Positions 1 to 8,060 of a stretch of 64,000 bases of DNA are shown in pieces. Position 1 is the stretch's first letter. Every line of letters begins with the position of its first letter. Under the pieces are notes generated by a model that did no database searches, was not told the DNA's origin, and saw nothing but the letters and a program-made list of their open reading frames with translations. A program made the translations under genes and the position numbers. Source of the stretch: Oceanipulchritudo coccoides (GTDB lineage Bacteria; Verrucomicrobiota; Verrucomicrobiia; Opitutales; Oceanipulchritudinaceae); the NCBI RefSeq assembly GCF_010500615.1, contig NZ_JAAGNX010000002.1, forward strand, positions 362,990 to 426,989, in the 5' to 3' direction.

Positions 1-754
1 ACGGATCATGTTTGTTGCCCGGATAGCTTTTGCGGTCGCTCGGGTGCAATTTGCCCCGGGAAGTGGAGGGCTGCAGCAGCGGCGTAAAGGCATAGGTTTC
101 GACACCGTGAACGGAGGATTTTCCGGAGGCGTTGAAGTGAAGCGAGAGAAAGAGATCACCCTTCAACCGGTTGGCCATTAGGGCACGCTCCGGCAGGGCA
201 ATCAGCCGGTCACCGGAACGGGTCAGGGTGACTTTGTAGCCAGCCTTTTCCAGTTGGGCCTTGAGGCGTTTGGCAAGATCGAGAGTGAGGGACTTCTCAC
301 GCAATTTCAGGGCAGGATTTTCCGCACCCGGATCAGTGCCGCCGTGTCCGGCATCAATAATGATGTGATGAAAGCCCGGCGGTTTTCCAAAAACCTGAGG
401 TGTCAGGATCGGCTGTATTTGGTGGCGAAAGTCTGTTTCACTGAGATACAACTTGCCCCGCGACCCCGCGACAGGAAATCCCAGATGGACCCGCAGGCCA
501 TTCACGATCATTTCGCGCTTGTGCAATTCGAAACGAAGGCGTGTCCACTCGGACTTGAGTTCCTTGATCTTCCCCTTTTCCACCCAGCGGGATTGCATCC
601 CGAGCTTTGCCCCAATCTCATCCAGTTGGAGGTGGTTCACCCCGTTCAGCTCAAGGGCGCACAAAGGGATGCAGACAAAGAAAATAGCCAGCAAGGCAAC
701 AACTCCCTCGCGGTGAATTCGCTTTAAAAAAGAGACAAGCAATCCGAAGGCCAT
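1..754 (-). CDS. N-acetylmuramoyl-L-alanine amidase, 3' end beyond window
   Basis: Amidase_3-type zinc enzyme that cleaves the bond between MurNAc and the peptide stem of peptidoglycan in the periplasm. The visible 251 codons start with an Arg/Lys-flanked hydrophobic segment (VVALLAIFFVCIPLCAL, about residues 18-34), a signal peptide or anchor. A small stalk-like region follows (about 55-115). The catalytic domain opens with IIIDAGHGGTDPGA, whose His is a zinc ligand, and continues through an ERA segment to LSLHFNASG, whose His is a second ligand. The frame is open to the left edge, so the C-terminus is not seen. ATG at 754 lies 13 bp after the infC stop, so the gene is probably the last of the infC transcript. 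Family call is firm; the exact subfamily (AmiC-like) is not. Confidence 0.88.
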   Translation of the reverse strand, partial: MAFGLLVSFLKRIHREGVVALLAIFFVCIPLCALELNGVNHLQLDEIGAKLGMQSRWVEKGKIKELKSEWTRLRFELHKREMIVNGLRVHLGFPVAGSRGKLYLSETDFRHQIQPILTPQVFGKPPGFHHIIIDAGHGGTDPGAENPALKLREKSLTLDLAKRLKAQLEKAGYKVTLTRSGDRLIALPERALMANRLKGDLFLSLHFNASGKSSVHGVETYAFTPLLQPSTSRGKLHPSDRKSYPGNKHDP

Positions 755-767
755 AGCGGGCCTGTCC

Positions 768-1379
768 TTACTCCTCCTCAGGTGGCTGGGCGGATACGGA
801 TTCGTTGAACTTCAGGGTGCGCTTTGCGACGGGGAGCGGAGTCATGATCAGGTTGACATGGCGCCCGCTGAGTTTCGGAGTACCGTCTGCTTGACCCACG
901 TGGCTCAAGTCCTTTGCGGCTTTGGCGACAACTTCGAGCCCAAGGTCCTTGTGCTCGTTTTCACGACCCCTGAACATTAGACTCAATTTGAGCTTGTTGC
1001 CCTTGTACAAAAACTCCTCCCCATGGCGGAGCTTCGTCATGTAATCATGCTCCTCCGTCCTCACGCGGAATTTGACTTCCTTGATCTTGGAGGTGGATGA
1101 GCCTTTCGCCTTGTTTTCCTTTTGGCGCTTGGACTGCTCGTACATGTACTTGCCAAAATCGAGAATCCGGCAAACCGGTGGACGGGCGCTCGCACTGATT
1201 TCCACGAGGTCCAGGCCCATCTTTTTGGCGGCTGCCAAGGCATCGTCCCGTGAGACAACCCCTATTTGCGATCCATCGCTTCCGATCAAACGCACTTCGC
1301 GTGCACGGATGCGCTCATTTTTTCTAACGTAATTACCGTGGTTACGACGACCACGGCCTCCAGAGTATGGTTTCGGCAT
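768..1379 (-). CDS. infC: Translation initiation factor IF-3
   Basis: IF-3 binds the 30S subunit, keeps 50S off and checks start-codon pairing. The 203-residue product has the N-terminal domain (VRLIGSDGSQIGVVSRDDAL, then ARPPVCRILDFGKYMYEQ) and the C-terminal domain (KEVKFRVRTEEHDYMTKL, GRHVNLIMTPLP). An acidic, glutamine/proline-rich tail (SAQPPEEE) is extra. The start is an ordinary ATG with AAGGA about 6 bases upstream, not the rare AUU-type start known in Escherichia coli, so the classical autoregulation by start codon is not evident. It lies between clpP and the amidase on the same strand; no rpmI/rplT follows, unlike the common infC-rpmI-rplT order. Confidence 0.96.
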   Translation of the reverse strand: MPKPYSGGRGRRNHGNYVRKNERIRAREVRLIGSDGSQIGVVSRDDALAAAKKMGLDLVEISASARPPVCRILDFGKYMYEQSKRQKENKAKGSSTSKIKEVKFRVRTEEHDYMTKLRHGEEFLYKGNKLKLSLMFRGRENEHKDLGLEVVAKAAKDLSHVGQADGTPKLSGRHVNLIMTPLPVAKRTLKFNESVSAQPPEEE

Positions 1380-1480
1380 TTATTCCTTTTTGGCTTTCCT
1401 ATGGGGTGTAGTTTGTAAGTAGAGGCATTGTTTTATGCCAGCTATGGGCCATTTGACAAGACGGAATGACCCCACCCACT

Positions 1481-2092
1481 TCAGTCATCTATTTTTTCAA
1501 CAATCGCGTCAGCAAGGCCGTAATCGATGGCCTCCTGCGCATTGAGATAAAAGTCACGGTCCGTATCCTTTTGGATTTGCTCAATCGGCTGGCCGCTCGA
1601 GTCAGACAAAATCTTGTTCATTTCCTCGCGGAGTTTTTCCATTTCCTGTGCCTGGATATGGATATCAACGGCCGCCCCGCGCATGGTGCCCATGATGAGG
1701 GGTTGGTGTATCAGCACCCTGGAATGCGGGTAGACAAAGCGCTTTCCCTTGGTGCCTCCGCAAAGGAAGATTGATCCCATGCTGGCGGCCAGGCCCACGA
1801 CGACGACCTTGATCGGGCTGGTGATCAGCATCATCGTGTCGTAAACGGCCATTCCTGCGGTGATTGAGCCGCCGGGGCTGTTCAGGTACAGGGTGATTTC
1901 CTTGCCCGGGTCGCTGGCTTCCAGATAAAGCAGCTCCTCCGTGGCGACGCGAGCGGACTTGTCGTTCACTTCGCCCCAAAAGAAGATTTTACGCTCCTCC
2001 AGAAACTTGCGCTTCATCATTTCGGATAGCGGCAGTTTCTTTGGAGAATCGTTTTGATCGGTCTCGTCGTTTGCTGTTGGACGGAATTGCAT
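1481..2092 (-). CDS. clpP: ATP-dependent Clp protease proteolytic subunit
   Basis: Serine peptidase that forms the double-heptamer barrel of Clp proteases; it degrades unfolded or tagged proteins delivered by ClpX/ClpA-type ATPases in the cytosol. The 203 residues match the usual length. The triad is visible: Ser104 in GLAASMGSIF, His129 in SRVLIHQP and probably Asp180 in DTDRDFYLNA. NSPGGSITAG is the conserved oxyanion-loop region. The N-terminal 20 residues are polar and not conserved. The gene lies 57 bp after the ispA-like gene and 101 bp before infC, all on the same strand. No clpX or tig is adjacent, so the usual tig-clpP-clpX order is absent here. Confidence 0.96.
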   Translation of the reverse strand: MQFRPTANDETDQNDSPKKLPLSEMMKRKFLEERKIFFWGEVNDKSARVATEELLYLEASDPGKEITLYLNSPGGSITAGMAVYDTMMLITSPIKVVVVGLAASMGSIFLCGGTKGKRFVYPHSRVLIHQPLIMGTMRGAAVDIHIQAQEMEKLREEMNKILSDSSGQPIEQIQKDTDRDFYLNAQEAIDYGLADAIVEKIDD

Positions 2093-2149
2093 AAGAAGAA
2101 AAGTGGCGATAAGATCACTTTGAGCAAGGCTGACAACGGAATTTTTTGT

Positions 2150-3034
2150 TTAATTCAGGCGATGCTCCAGTTTGCGGATTACGCCCACGAGGAAATCCGC
2201 CTTGGTGCCGGGGAGGGAATGGCAAGCTTCAATAGCGAGCATGGTGGCCTCTTGGGCTGCCTTCCGGCTGGCTTCCAGACCGTGAATGGAGACGTATGTG
2301 TTCTTGGCCTGCCGGGCATCGTTGCCGACCGTTTTTCCGAGAACGTCCGCAGTGGAGGTGGCGTCGAGAATATCATCGATGATTTGAAATGCCAGACCGA
2401 TGGATTGACCGGCCCTTTCAAGCAGCTCGAACGCCTCTGCGGGAGCCTCGGTCAAATGAAGTCCCATCAGGAGGGCCGAGGTGATCAAGTCGGCAGTCTT
2501 GTGCTGGTGGATATAATTCAGCTCGTCGGCTGAAATGGTCGTGTTTTCCGAGAGGGTGTCGACAACCTGGCCACCAATGAGGTGCCGGCTGTCAGCCGCT
2601 TCAGAAAGGCATTTCATCAGCGCGACGCAGCACGCCGGCTGTTCTTCGTAGTGAAAGGCGAGAAGGCGGAAGGCCTCTGTGAGAAGGGCGTCCCCGGCCA
2701 GAATGGCGGTTGCCTCGTCAAATTGGACATGTGCGGATGGCTTACCGCGGCGCAATGGGCTGTTGTCCATGCTCGGCAAGTCATCATGCACGAGCGAATA
2801 GGTATGCAGGCATTCAATGGCCACAGCTGCCGGGAGAGGATCGGCCTTTTGGGGATAGAGATCCGCAGCAGCAAGCAGCAGGACCGGGCGAAGCCGTTTT
2901 CCGCCCGCATCCAGACAATAGCGCATAGCCTCATGAATAGCGCCCGGTGCTACGTCCACTTTGGGCAGAAGGGCGCTCAGGCCAGTCTCAACCTGGTTCT
3001 GATAGCGCTGGTAAGTTTTGTCCAAGGACTCCAT
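2150..3034 (-). CDS. ispA: Polyprenyl synthetase, farnesyl/geranyl diphosphate synthase type
   Basis: Trans-prenyltransferase that condenses isopentenyl diphosphate with allylic diphosphates, feeding undecaprenyl, quinone and hopanoid synthesis. The 294-residue product carries GGKRLRPVL (about 44-53), the first Asp-rich motif DDLPSMDNSPLRRGKPS (Asp84, 85, 90) and the second Asp-rich motif IIDDILD (220-224). The two residues inserted between the aspartates of the first motif (DDxxxxD) are typical of bacterial FPP synthases (IspA). QHKTADLI and GKTVGNDA are further conserved positions. No xseB or dxs neighbour is present. Product chain length is inferred from family resemblance. Confidence 0.9.
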   Translation of the reverse strand: MESLDKTYQRYQNQVETGLSALLPKVDVAPGAIHEAMRYCLDAGGKRLRPVLLLAAADLYPQKADPLPAAVAIECLHTYSLVHDDLPSMDNSPLRRGKPSAHVQFDEATAILAGDALLTEAFRLLAFHYEEQPACCVALMKCLSEAADSRHLIGGQVVDTLSENTTISADELNYIHQHKTADLITSALLMGLHLTEAPAEAFELLERAGQSIGLAFQIIDDILDATSTADVLGKTVGNDARQAKNTYVSIHGLEASRKAAQEATMLAIEACHSLPGTKADFLVGVIRKLEHRLN

Positions 3035-3110
3035 CGATTTGTGGATTGTAATTGAGAAATCTGCTGAATGCGAAAAGATGAAGCGAAAAGATTAACAAGG
3101 GATCAGGCAA

Positions 3111-3737
3111 ATGGAGAATATGGAAAAAGTCACATGGCGGATTTGGGAAAGTCCGGGGATCGGGCGTTCGCTTCTTATCGGCGGACTGCTGTTTTATGTC
3201 CCGATACTGAATTTTCTTCTATTGGGCTATTACGGGCGCTGGGCGAGGCGCCTCATTCTACGGGAAGGGATGGACCTGCCGGAATGGTCGGAGGGCCGCA
3301 AGATTCTGGAGGAGCTGGTCCGGGTCATTGTCCCGGTCGTTGTCTGGCTGGCTATTCCGTTTGCCCTTGCGGGTCTTCTCGGTTGGGCCATCTCGGGATT
3401 GTTTCATCTGCTGTATCTCGACATCTTTGCCGCGACCGTATCCTGGCTCCCCGTGGCTTTGGTGGCCCTCATTGCACCCCCTTGCCTGGTCGCCTCCCTC
3501 ATCCGTCTATACCGGAACAATTCAATCCGCGAGAGTATCGATGTCCACGGGGTGCTGCACTTCACCATCAACCGGCTCCGTCGATGCCTTTTCCCAATGC
3601 TCCAGTTTTATGGCATTCTGGCCGTTGGTTGGCCCCTGATCGGATTTGCGGCTTTTCTTGCCACCTTGCCGCTGCTGGCCCAGCTCATTCTGGTCATGCG
3701 CCCGAAGGATAGTGGCTTGCAAAGCCCCGTTTTTTAA
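3111..3737 (+). CDS. DUF4013-like multi-pass membrane protein
   Basis: A 208-residue membrane protein of unknown function. It begins with a short amphipathic stretch (WRIWESPGIG), followed by hydrophobic segments at about residues 20-40, 68-95, 100-130 and 160-198. The layout (SLLIGGLLFYVPILNFLLLGYYGRW, later RNNSIRESIDV and a paired C-terminal membrane hairpin) resembles the DUF4013 family. It is divergent from ispA (76 bp apart) and 30 bp before the FmdB-like gene. The start ATG gives MENMEK; a second ATG three codons in is equally possible. Nothing in the sequence points to a substrate. Confidence 0.65.
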   Translation: MENMEKVTWRIWESPGIGRSLLIGGLLFYVPILNFLLLGYYGRWARRLILREGMDLPEWSEGRKILEELVRVIVPVVVWLAIPFALAGLLGWAISGLFHLLYLDIFAATVSWLPVALVALIAPPCLVASLIRLYRNNSIRESIDVHGVLHFTINRLRRCLFPMLQFYGILAVGWPLIGFAAFLATLPLLAQLILVMRPKDSGLQSPVF

Positions 3738-3767
3738 TTGAGGAAAGCTTCCTTTTAAAAACCAGCC

Positions 3768-4073
3768 ATGCCCACATACGAGTACACATGCCAACAATGC
3801 GGTCACGACCTGGAGGTTTTTCAGAGGATGTCGGATGATCCATTGCAAGACTGTCCTGAGTGCCAGACCCCTTCGCTGAAGCGCAAGATCGGGCTTGGAG
3901 CCGGTATCATCTTCAAGGGGGGCGGTTTCTACGAGACCGACTTCAAGGACCGGAAGGGCCAACCGAAAGAAAGCTCACCTGGCCCGGATAAATCAAAGAA
4001 AGCGGATGATAAAAGCGGAGCCTCAAGCGAAAAAAAGAGCTCCGCCTCCAGCAGCGAGGCATCTGCCAGTTAA
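3768..4073 (+). CDS. FmdB-family zinc-ribbon protein
   Basis: Small cytosolic protein of 101 residues with the FmdB/CxxC-CxxC regulatory-type zinc ribbon: MPTYEYTCQQCGH, then PLQDCPECQ, giving four cysteines for one zinc. The ribbon is followed by GAGIIFKGGGFYETDF, which is a hallmark of the family. The last third is low complexity (Lys, Ser, Asp, Ala), probably disordered. The family is named after a regulator of formamidase operons, but its members are mostly uncharacterised, so no specific role is assigned. It lies between two unrelated membrane-protein genes on the same strand. Confidence 0.85.
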   Translation: MPTYEYTCQQCGHDLEVFQRMSDDPLQDCPECQTPSLKRKIGLGAGIIFKGGGFYETDFKDRKGQPKESSPGPDKSKKADDKSGASSEKKSSASSSEASAS

Positions 4074-4171
4074 ACCGGCAACTTCCAGCCAGTGATACGC
4101 GCTTGCCTCAGTTGGGAATTTCCACTATCCCTTTTACTAATTCCGGTACCTGATTTTCCAAGGAGTGTCTT

Positions 4172-4864
4172 ATGAAAAAAAATGAACCCAACGATCCGAG
4201 CCTTATCCTTGTTCTCTTTATTGGTTTCCTGAGCTTTTGTATCGGGGGCATTCTTGGAGTTGCCAGTCTCATCTCCCTGCCAGTTGTTGAGAGCACCAAG
4301 GCGCTGGAGCCGGACGAGATTGAGCCGGGAACGGTCTATTATATTAAAGGGCAACAGTCGGGCCGAACAGCTTGGCGGGCTAAAGAGGATGCCTGGCGCG
4401 CTGGCATGGTCGATGTCCTGCGGCTCAGTGAACCAGAATTGAACCAATGGAGCCGCGACCGTTTGGACATTGATGAGTCTCCTGATGCAAAGGATGCATC
4501 TGATCTGGAGGGAACTTTCCATTTCTTGCCATCCGCGGTGAATTTCCGGGTTGTTGAAGACGGTCTGCAATTGGCGACTAAAATCGAACTGGGTGGTTAT
4601 CTAAAGGACAAGACTGTCATTTATCAGGTCACAGGGCGCTTTGAAGACTCTGCACACGGTATCCGGTTCGTCCCCCTCTCCGGGAATATTGGAGCAGCGC
4701 CATTAGGGTCTATCCCAGTTGTCCGCGATTTGTTATTTGGTCTGCTCACCAAGCGCATTTCCAAAGGTGCCGATGTGGATTGGCTTGGTGAAAGCCTCGA
4801 CAATTTGGAGTCTGCAGAAATCGCGGAAGGCAAGCTCGTCCTGCGGCGTAAAGCCGAGGGTTGA
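4172..4864 (+). CDS. Hypothetical membrane-anchored protein
   Basis: A 230-residue protein with no family I recognise. A single hydrophobic segment (LILVLFIGFLSFCIGGILGVASLISL, about residues 11-36) after a short charged start indicates an N-terminal anchor with the rest outside the cytoplasm. The soluble part is mixed alpha/beta in appearance and acidic, with no cysteines apart from one in the anchor. ATG at 4172 follows AAGGAG about 8 bases upstream (ccaaggagtgtcttATG), a good ribosome binding site. The stop is 5 bp before the preferred ATG of the GT4 gene, so the two are probably co-transcribed. Confidence 0.6.
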   Translation: MKKNEPNDPSLILVLFIGFLSFCIGGILGVASLISLPVVESTKALEPDEIEPGTVYYIKGQQSGRTAWRAKEDAWRAGMVDVLRLSEPELNQWSRDRLDIDESPDAKDASDLEGTFHFLPSAVNFRVVEDGLQLATKIELGGYLKDKTVIYQVTGRFEDSAHGIRFVPLSGNIGAAPLGSIPVVRDLLFGLLTKRISKGADVDWLGESLDNLESAEIAEGKLVLRRKAEG

Positions 4865-4869
4865 TCCCA

Positions 4870-6096
4870 ATGCATGACCCCGTTTCGCCACCCCCGCATC
4901 GGGTGGTCTTAATCTTCACGTCCTTTCCCGTCCTCTCGGAAACATTCCTTCAGAGGGAGGTACAATGCTTCCAGTCGGCTGGCCTGACGATGGAGCTGGT
5001 TTCCCTTTGGGGTGGAGAAAGTGAGTGGAATGGGCTTCCCGTGCACAGAAGCGGCTTTTTTGGCGCACTGGCGGGGTTGTTATGGCTGCCGTATTGGCTG
5101 ATCAAGAAGCCCGGGACCTTGTGTTTTTTCCTGGGTCAACTTTGGAAGCCGAGGTCTTCCGGGTGCCTGAACTGGGTGGAAAACCTGCTTGGATTCAGCT
5201 ATGCCATGCGCACGGCAAAATATTGGACTGCCCTCAGGGCCACCCACTACCATGCTGTGTGGGCTTCTGCCCCGGGGATGGCCGCATGGGCCCTGCACAA
5301 ATTTTCCGGGATTCCGTTTTCTGTCAGCGGACATGCGTATGACTTGTACGAAAAAGGCGGTGATGGGTGGCTTGAGCGGAAGGCTGGGGAAGCTGAATGG
5401 ATTCGCACCTCTACCGATGCGGGTCGTCTCCGCTGGGAGGAAAAGGGTGCTGAAAAGGACAAAGTGATTGTTGTTCGGCGTGGCCTGCCCGAGCTGCCGC
5501 CGTGGAACCAACCTCTTCCCGTCTCCACGCCATATCGCCTGCTCAGCGTCGGGCGGATGGTCGAGAAAATGGGCTTTGACCGGCAGATTCCACTGTTCCT
5601 CGAGTTGAAGGAGGCAGGAATCCCTTTTTCCGTCGAATGGATTGGGGACGGTCCCGAGCGGAATTCGCTTGAAAAAGCCGTCCAAGAGGCGGGATTGGCG
5701 GACTTTGTGACCTTTCGTGGTCGGCTTCCTTTCAGTGAGGTCGAATTGGCCTACCAAAAAAACCAGATATTCATCTTTACGGGCCGGATCGATAGCCGGG
5801 GCGACCGCGCGGGTCTTCCCAATGCGGTTGCGGAGGCCATGGCATGGGGACTATTGGTCTTTGCCACGGATGTCGGAGCGGTCCGGGAAGCGATTGATGA
5901 TGGCTCAAACGGCATCGTCTGGGCCAATGAGCCAGAGGCATCCATTATGATTCAGGCTTGCAAAGATCCCATCTTACAGGACCTTCTCCGTACGCGTGCA
6001 AGAAAGTGGACTGAGGCCCATTACCAAATAGCCCACAATCTTGGCCCGCTAATTGCTCGGTTTGAGCTTGTAACTTTTTCAACATCAGTTGGTTAA
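4870..6096 (+). CDS. Glycosyltransferase family 4 protein
   Basis: GT-B fold retaining glycosyltransferase of 408 residues, expected at the inner face of the membrane. The N-terminal Rossmann half begins VVLIFTSFPVLSETFLQRE, typical of GT4 enzymes of exopolysaccharide loci, and continues to SVSGHAYDLYEKGG. The C-terminal donor-binding half has LLSVGRMVEKMGFDRQIP, EWIGDGPERNSLEKA, VTFRGRLPFSEVELAYQ and the E-x7-E-like region GLPNAVAEAMAWGLLVFATDVGAVREAI. ATG at 4870 is chosen over the in-frame TTG at 4861 because GAGG lies about 10 bases upstream. Next to it is a serine-palmitoyltransferase-like gene, which suggests glycosylation of a lipid, but donor and acceptor cannot be read from the sequence. 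Confidence 0.88.
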   Translation: MHDPVSPPPHRVVLIFTSFPVLSETFLQREVQCFQSAGLTMELVSLWGGESEWNGLPVHRSGFFGALAGLLWLPYWLIKKPGTLCFFLGQLWKPRSSGCLNWVENLLGFSYAMRTAKYWTALRATHYHAVWASAPGMAAWALHKFSGIPFSVSGHAYDLYEKGGDGWLERKAGEAEWIRTSTDAGRLRWEEKGAEKDKVIVVRRGLPELPPWNQPLPVSTPYRLLSVGRMVEKMGFDRQIPLFLELKEAGIPFSVEWIGDGPERNSLEKAVQEAGLADFVTFRGRLPFSEVELAYQKNQIFIFTGRIDSRGDRAGLPNAVAEAMAWGLLVFATDVGAVREAIDDGSNGIVWANEPEASIMIQACKDPILQDLLRTRARKWTEAHYQIAHNLGPLIARFELVTFSTSVG

Positions 6097-6110
6097 TTCC
6101 TTTTGCCGCC

Positions 6111-7313
6111 ATGCCTTTTGATATCGGAAACATATTGCGTCCCAAGAACACGATCCTGCAGCGTTGCCAGCGGGATGAAGGGACGAAAGCACGCCTGAAG
6201 TACAATCCGTGGTATCACCACATCGACTCCCAGAATGGGTGCCGGATCCAAGTTGACGGGCGTGAAATGCTCATGATGAGCAGCAATGATTACCTTGGAC
6301 TGAGCAATCATCCGCGGGTTATCCAGGCCGGGCAAGAGGCCCTGCAGAAGTGGGGCAGCAGCACGACTGGCTCACGACTGGCCAACGGGTCCCGATCATT
6401 TCACCGGGATCTGGAGCAGCAGCTGGCGGCCTTCCTTGGGAAAGAGGATGCCATGGTGCTCAGCGCCGGCTATCTGGCCTGCATGGGTGCGGTTTCGACC
6501 TTTGCCGAAAAGGGTGACCTCATTCTCGTCGATCGCAATGTCCACAGTTCCCTTTGGTCTGGAATTCTCCTTTCCGGGGCGAACGTGGAGCGCTTTGCCC
6601 ACAATAATCCGTCGGACCTGCAGGACATTCTTGTCACGGAAGACCGTGACCGGCCGAAAATGGTGGTTGTTGAGGGGGTCTATTCGATGGAAGGACACAT
6701 TGCCCCGTTGCAGGAGCTGATCGAGGTTTGCCGACCTTTCAATTGCTTTTTCGTCGTGGATGATGCCCACGGGCTCGGGGTTCTTGGTGACCGGGGGCAG
6801 GGCACGGTTGGCTACCTTGACCGGACGAATGATGTCGATGTCATCTGTGGCAGTCTCTCCAAGTCCATGGCCAGCACAGGTGGTTTTATTGCCGGATCCA
6901 AGACGATTATTGAGTACCTTCGCTCCCATTCCAAGCAGACTATTTTCAGTGCGGCAATCAGCCCGACGCAGGCCGCTGCGGCCAAGACAAGTCTTGATAT
7001 CCTGCAGGACGAGCCCGAGCACCGGGAGCGCCTCTGGGAGAATACACGCTATTACAAGCGCATGTTGAACCAGATCGGGGCGAACATCTGGGAAAGCGAG
7101 ACGCCTGCCGTGCCGATTATCGTTGGTAACAAGGAACGGGCCTACCGGATCTGGAAAGCTCTCATGGACGAGGATATTTTCACCGTTATCTCCATCCCGC
7201 CGGGCGTCCCACCGGGAAAGGACTTGATCCGGACGGCAGTATCCGCCCAGCACACCTTTGAGGATCTGGAGCGTATGGTGGATGTCCTCAAAAAATCCCT
7301 CAAGAAGGTTTGA
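6111..7313 (+). CDS. Alpha-oxoamine synthase family enzyme, serine palmitoyltransferase-like
   Basis: PLP enzyme of 400 residues that should condense an amino acid with an acyl-CoA or acyl-ACP and lose CO2. The family includes 8-amino-7-oxononanoate synthase, 2-amino-3-ketobutyrate ligase, serine palmitoyltransferase and cysteate acyltransferase. Seen: SSNDYLGLSNHPRV (about 57-70), GSRLANGSRSFHRDLE, VVDDAHGLGVLGDRGQG and the PLP lysine K251 in GSLSKSMASTGGFIAGS. The SLSKS/GGFIAG form of the lysine motif is closer to serine palmitoyltransferases than to BioF or Kbl (GKALGG). No biotin or threonine genes are near; a GT4 and a sulfotransferase gene flank it. Long-chain base synthesis is therefore the preferred reading, but substrate is inference. 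Confidence 0.78.
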   Translation: MPFDIGNILRPKNTILQRCQRDEGTKARLKYNPWYHHIDSQNGCRIQVDGREMLMMSSNDYLGLSNHPRVIQAGQEALQKWGSSTTGSRLANGSRSFHRDLEQQLAAFLGKEDAMVLSAGYLACMGAVSTFAEKGDLILVDRNVHSSLWSGILLSGANVERFAHNNPSDLQDILVTEDRDRPKMVVVEGVYSMEGHIAPLQELIEVCRPFNCFFVVDDAHGLGVLGDRGQGTVGYLDRTNDVDVICGSLSKSMASTGGFIAGSKTIIEYLRSHSKQTIFSAAISPTQAAAAKTSLDILQDEPEHRERLWENTRYYKRMLNQIGANIWESETPAVPIIVGNKERAYRIWKALMDEDIFTVISIPPGVPPGKDLIRTAVSAQHTFEDLERMVDVLKKSLKKV

Positions 7314-7346
7314 AATTCACCCATCCGGGTAAGAAAGTAGCAGGTC

Positions 7347-8036
7347 ATGCGAGTTCGCGTCCTCAGCCTTGCTTTATCCGTGGTCCTTTTGACCTCGTTG
7401 GACAGTTCTGCATATGCCCTGAGCCTGCTTGACCGAAGCCCCTTTCTATGGCCCGGATTTTCACCCAAGGAGGGCGATCCCAAGGCGCAGGTAGCTGCGG
7501 GAGCGCCATCGGACCTTGAATTTCATGCGGTGTATGAACTTTCTGGTACAACAAAAGTCCTGCTGAAGGACCGCCGAAAGAACGAATTCCACTGGATCCG
7601 GATTGGAGAGGAAGTGGAGGGGATGCTTCCCAAGGAATACAACCGGGAAAAGGATGAGCTGCTCCTTGCCTACGATAATCAGGAAAAGTGGCTTTCCCTG
7701 CAGGATCTTCCGCAAGCCAGTGGCAAGCCCTCGGCCGCTGTCCAACCCGCAAGACCAACCAACACAAATCAAAATACGACGAGACGCCGCGTTATCCGGC
7801 CATCAAACCGCACGACTTCCTCCTCGACAAGAAATGTCATCCGGCCGACTTCAAGGACATCTTCAAATGTACCGCGACCGCCCATTCGTTCAACGAGGCG
7901 ACCCGTAACAGGGGATCCCCCGGTTGCCCTTCCGCCGGGTTTTGTTCCTCCCGAACCCGTTGGCGATCCGGCCACCCAGGCTCCCGAGTTTCTTCCTTCC
8001 CTGCCGCCAGGCACAACCCCTCCGTCGAAACCCTGA
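7347..8036 (+). CDS. Hypothetical secreted protein with Arg/Pro/Ser-rich tail
   Basis: A 229-residue product I cannot assign. Residues 1-24 (VRVLSLALSVVLLTSLDSSAYA) form a clear signal peptide. A small globular region follows (about 45-125; FHAVYELSGTTKVLLKDRRKNEFHWIRIGEEVEG), which looks like a compact beta domain. Residues 130-190 are basic and repetitive, with the unit VIRPSNRTTSS / VIRPTSRTSSN and then PRPPIRSTRRP. The end (190-229) is proline-rich. It starts 33 bp after the alpha-oxoamine synthase gene and ends 24 bp before the sulfotransferase, so it belongs to the same transcript. A basic, disordered tail could bind an acidic cell-surface polymer; that is inference only. Confidence 0.6.
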   Translation: MRVRVLSLALSVVLLTSLDSSAYALSLLDRSPFLWPGFSPKEGDPKAQVAAGAPSDLEFHAVYELSGTTKVLLKDRRKNEFHWIRIGEEVEGMLPKEYNREKDELLLAYDNQEKWLSLQDLPQASGKPSAAVQPARPTNTNQNTTRRRVIRPSNRTTSSSTRNVIRPTSRTSSNVPRPPIRSTRRPVTGDPPVALPPGFVPPEPVGDPATQAPEFLPSLPPGTTPPSKP

Positions 8037-8060
8037 CCGCGGGGTTGGATTCCTTTGTTG

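Noticed and set aside
3741-3756. Short hairpin AGGAA-AGC-TTCCT followed by TTT, between the DUF4013-like and FmdB-like genes
   Set aside because: Stem of 5 bp with a 3-nt loop and few G/C pairs; too weak to call a terminator.
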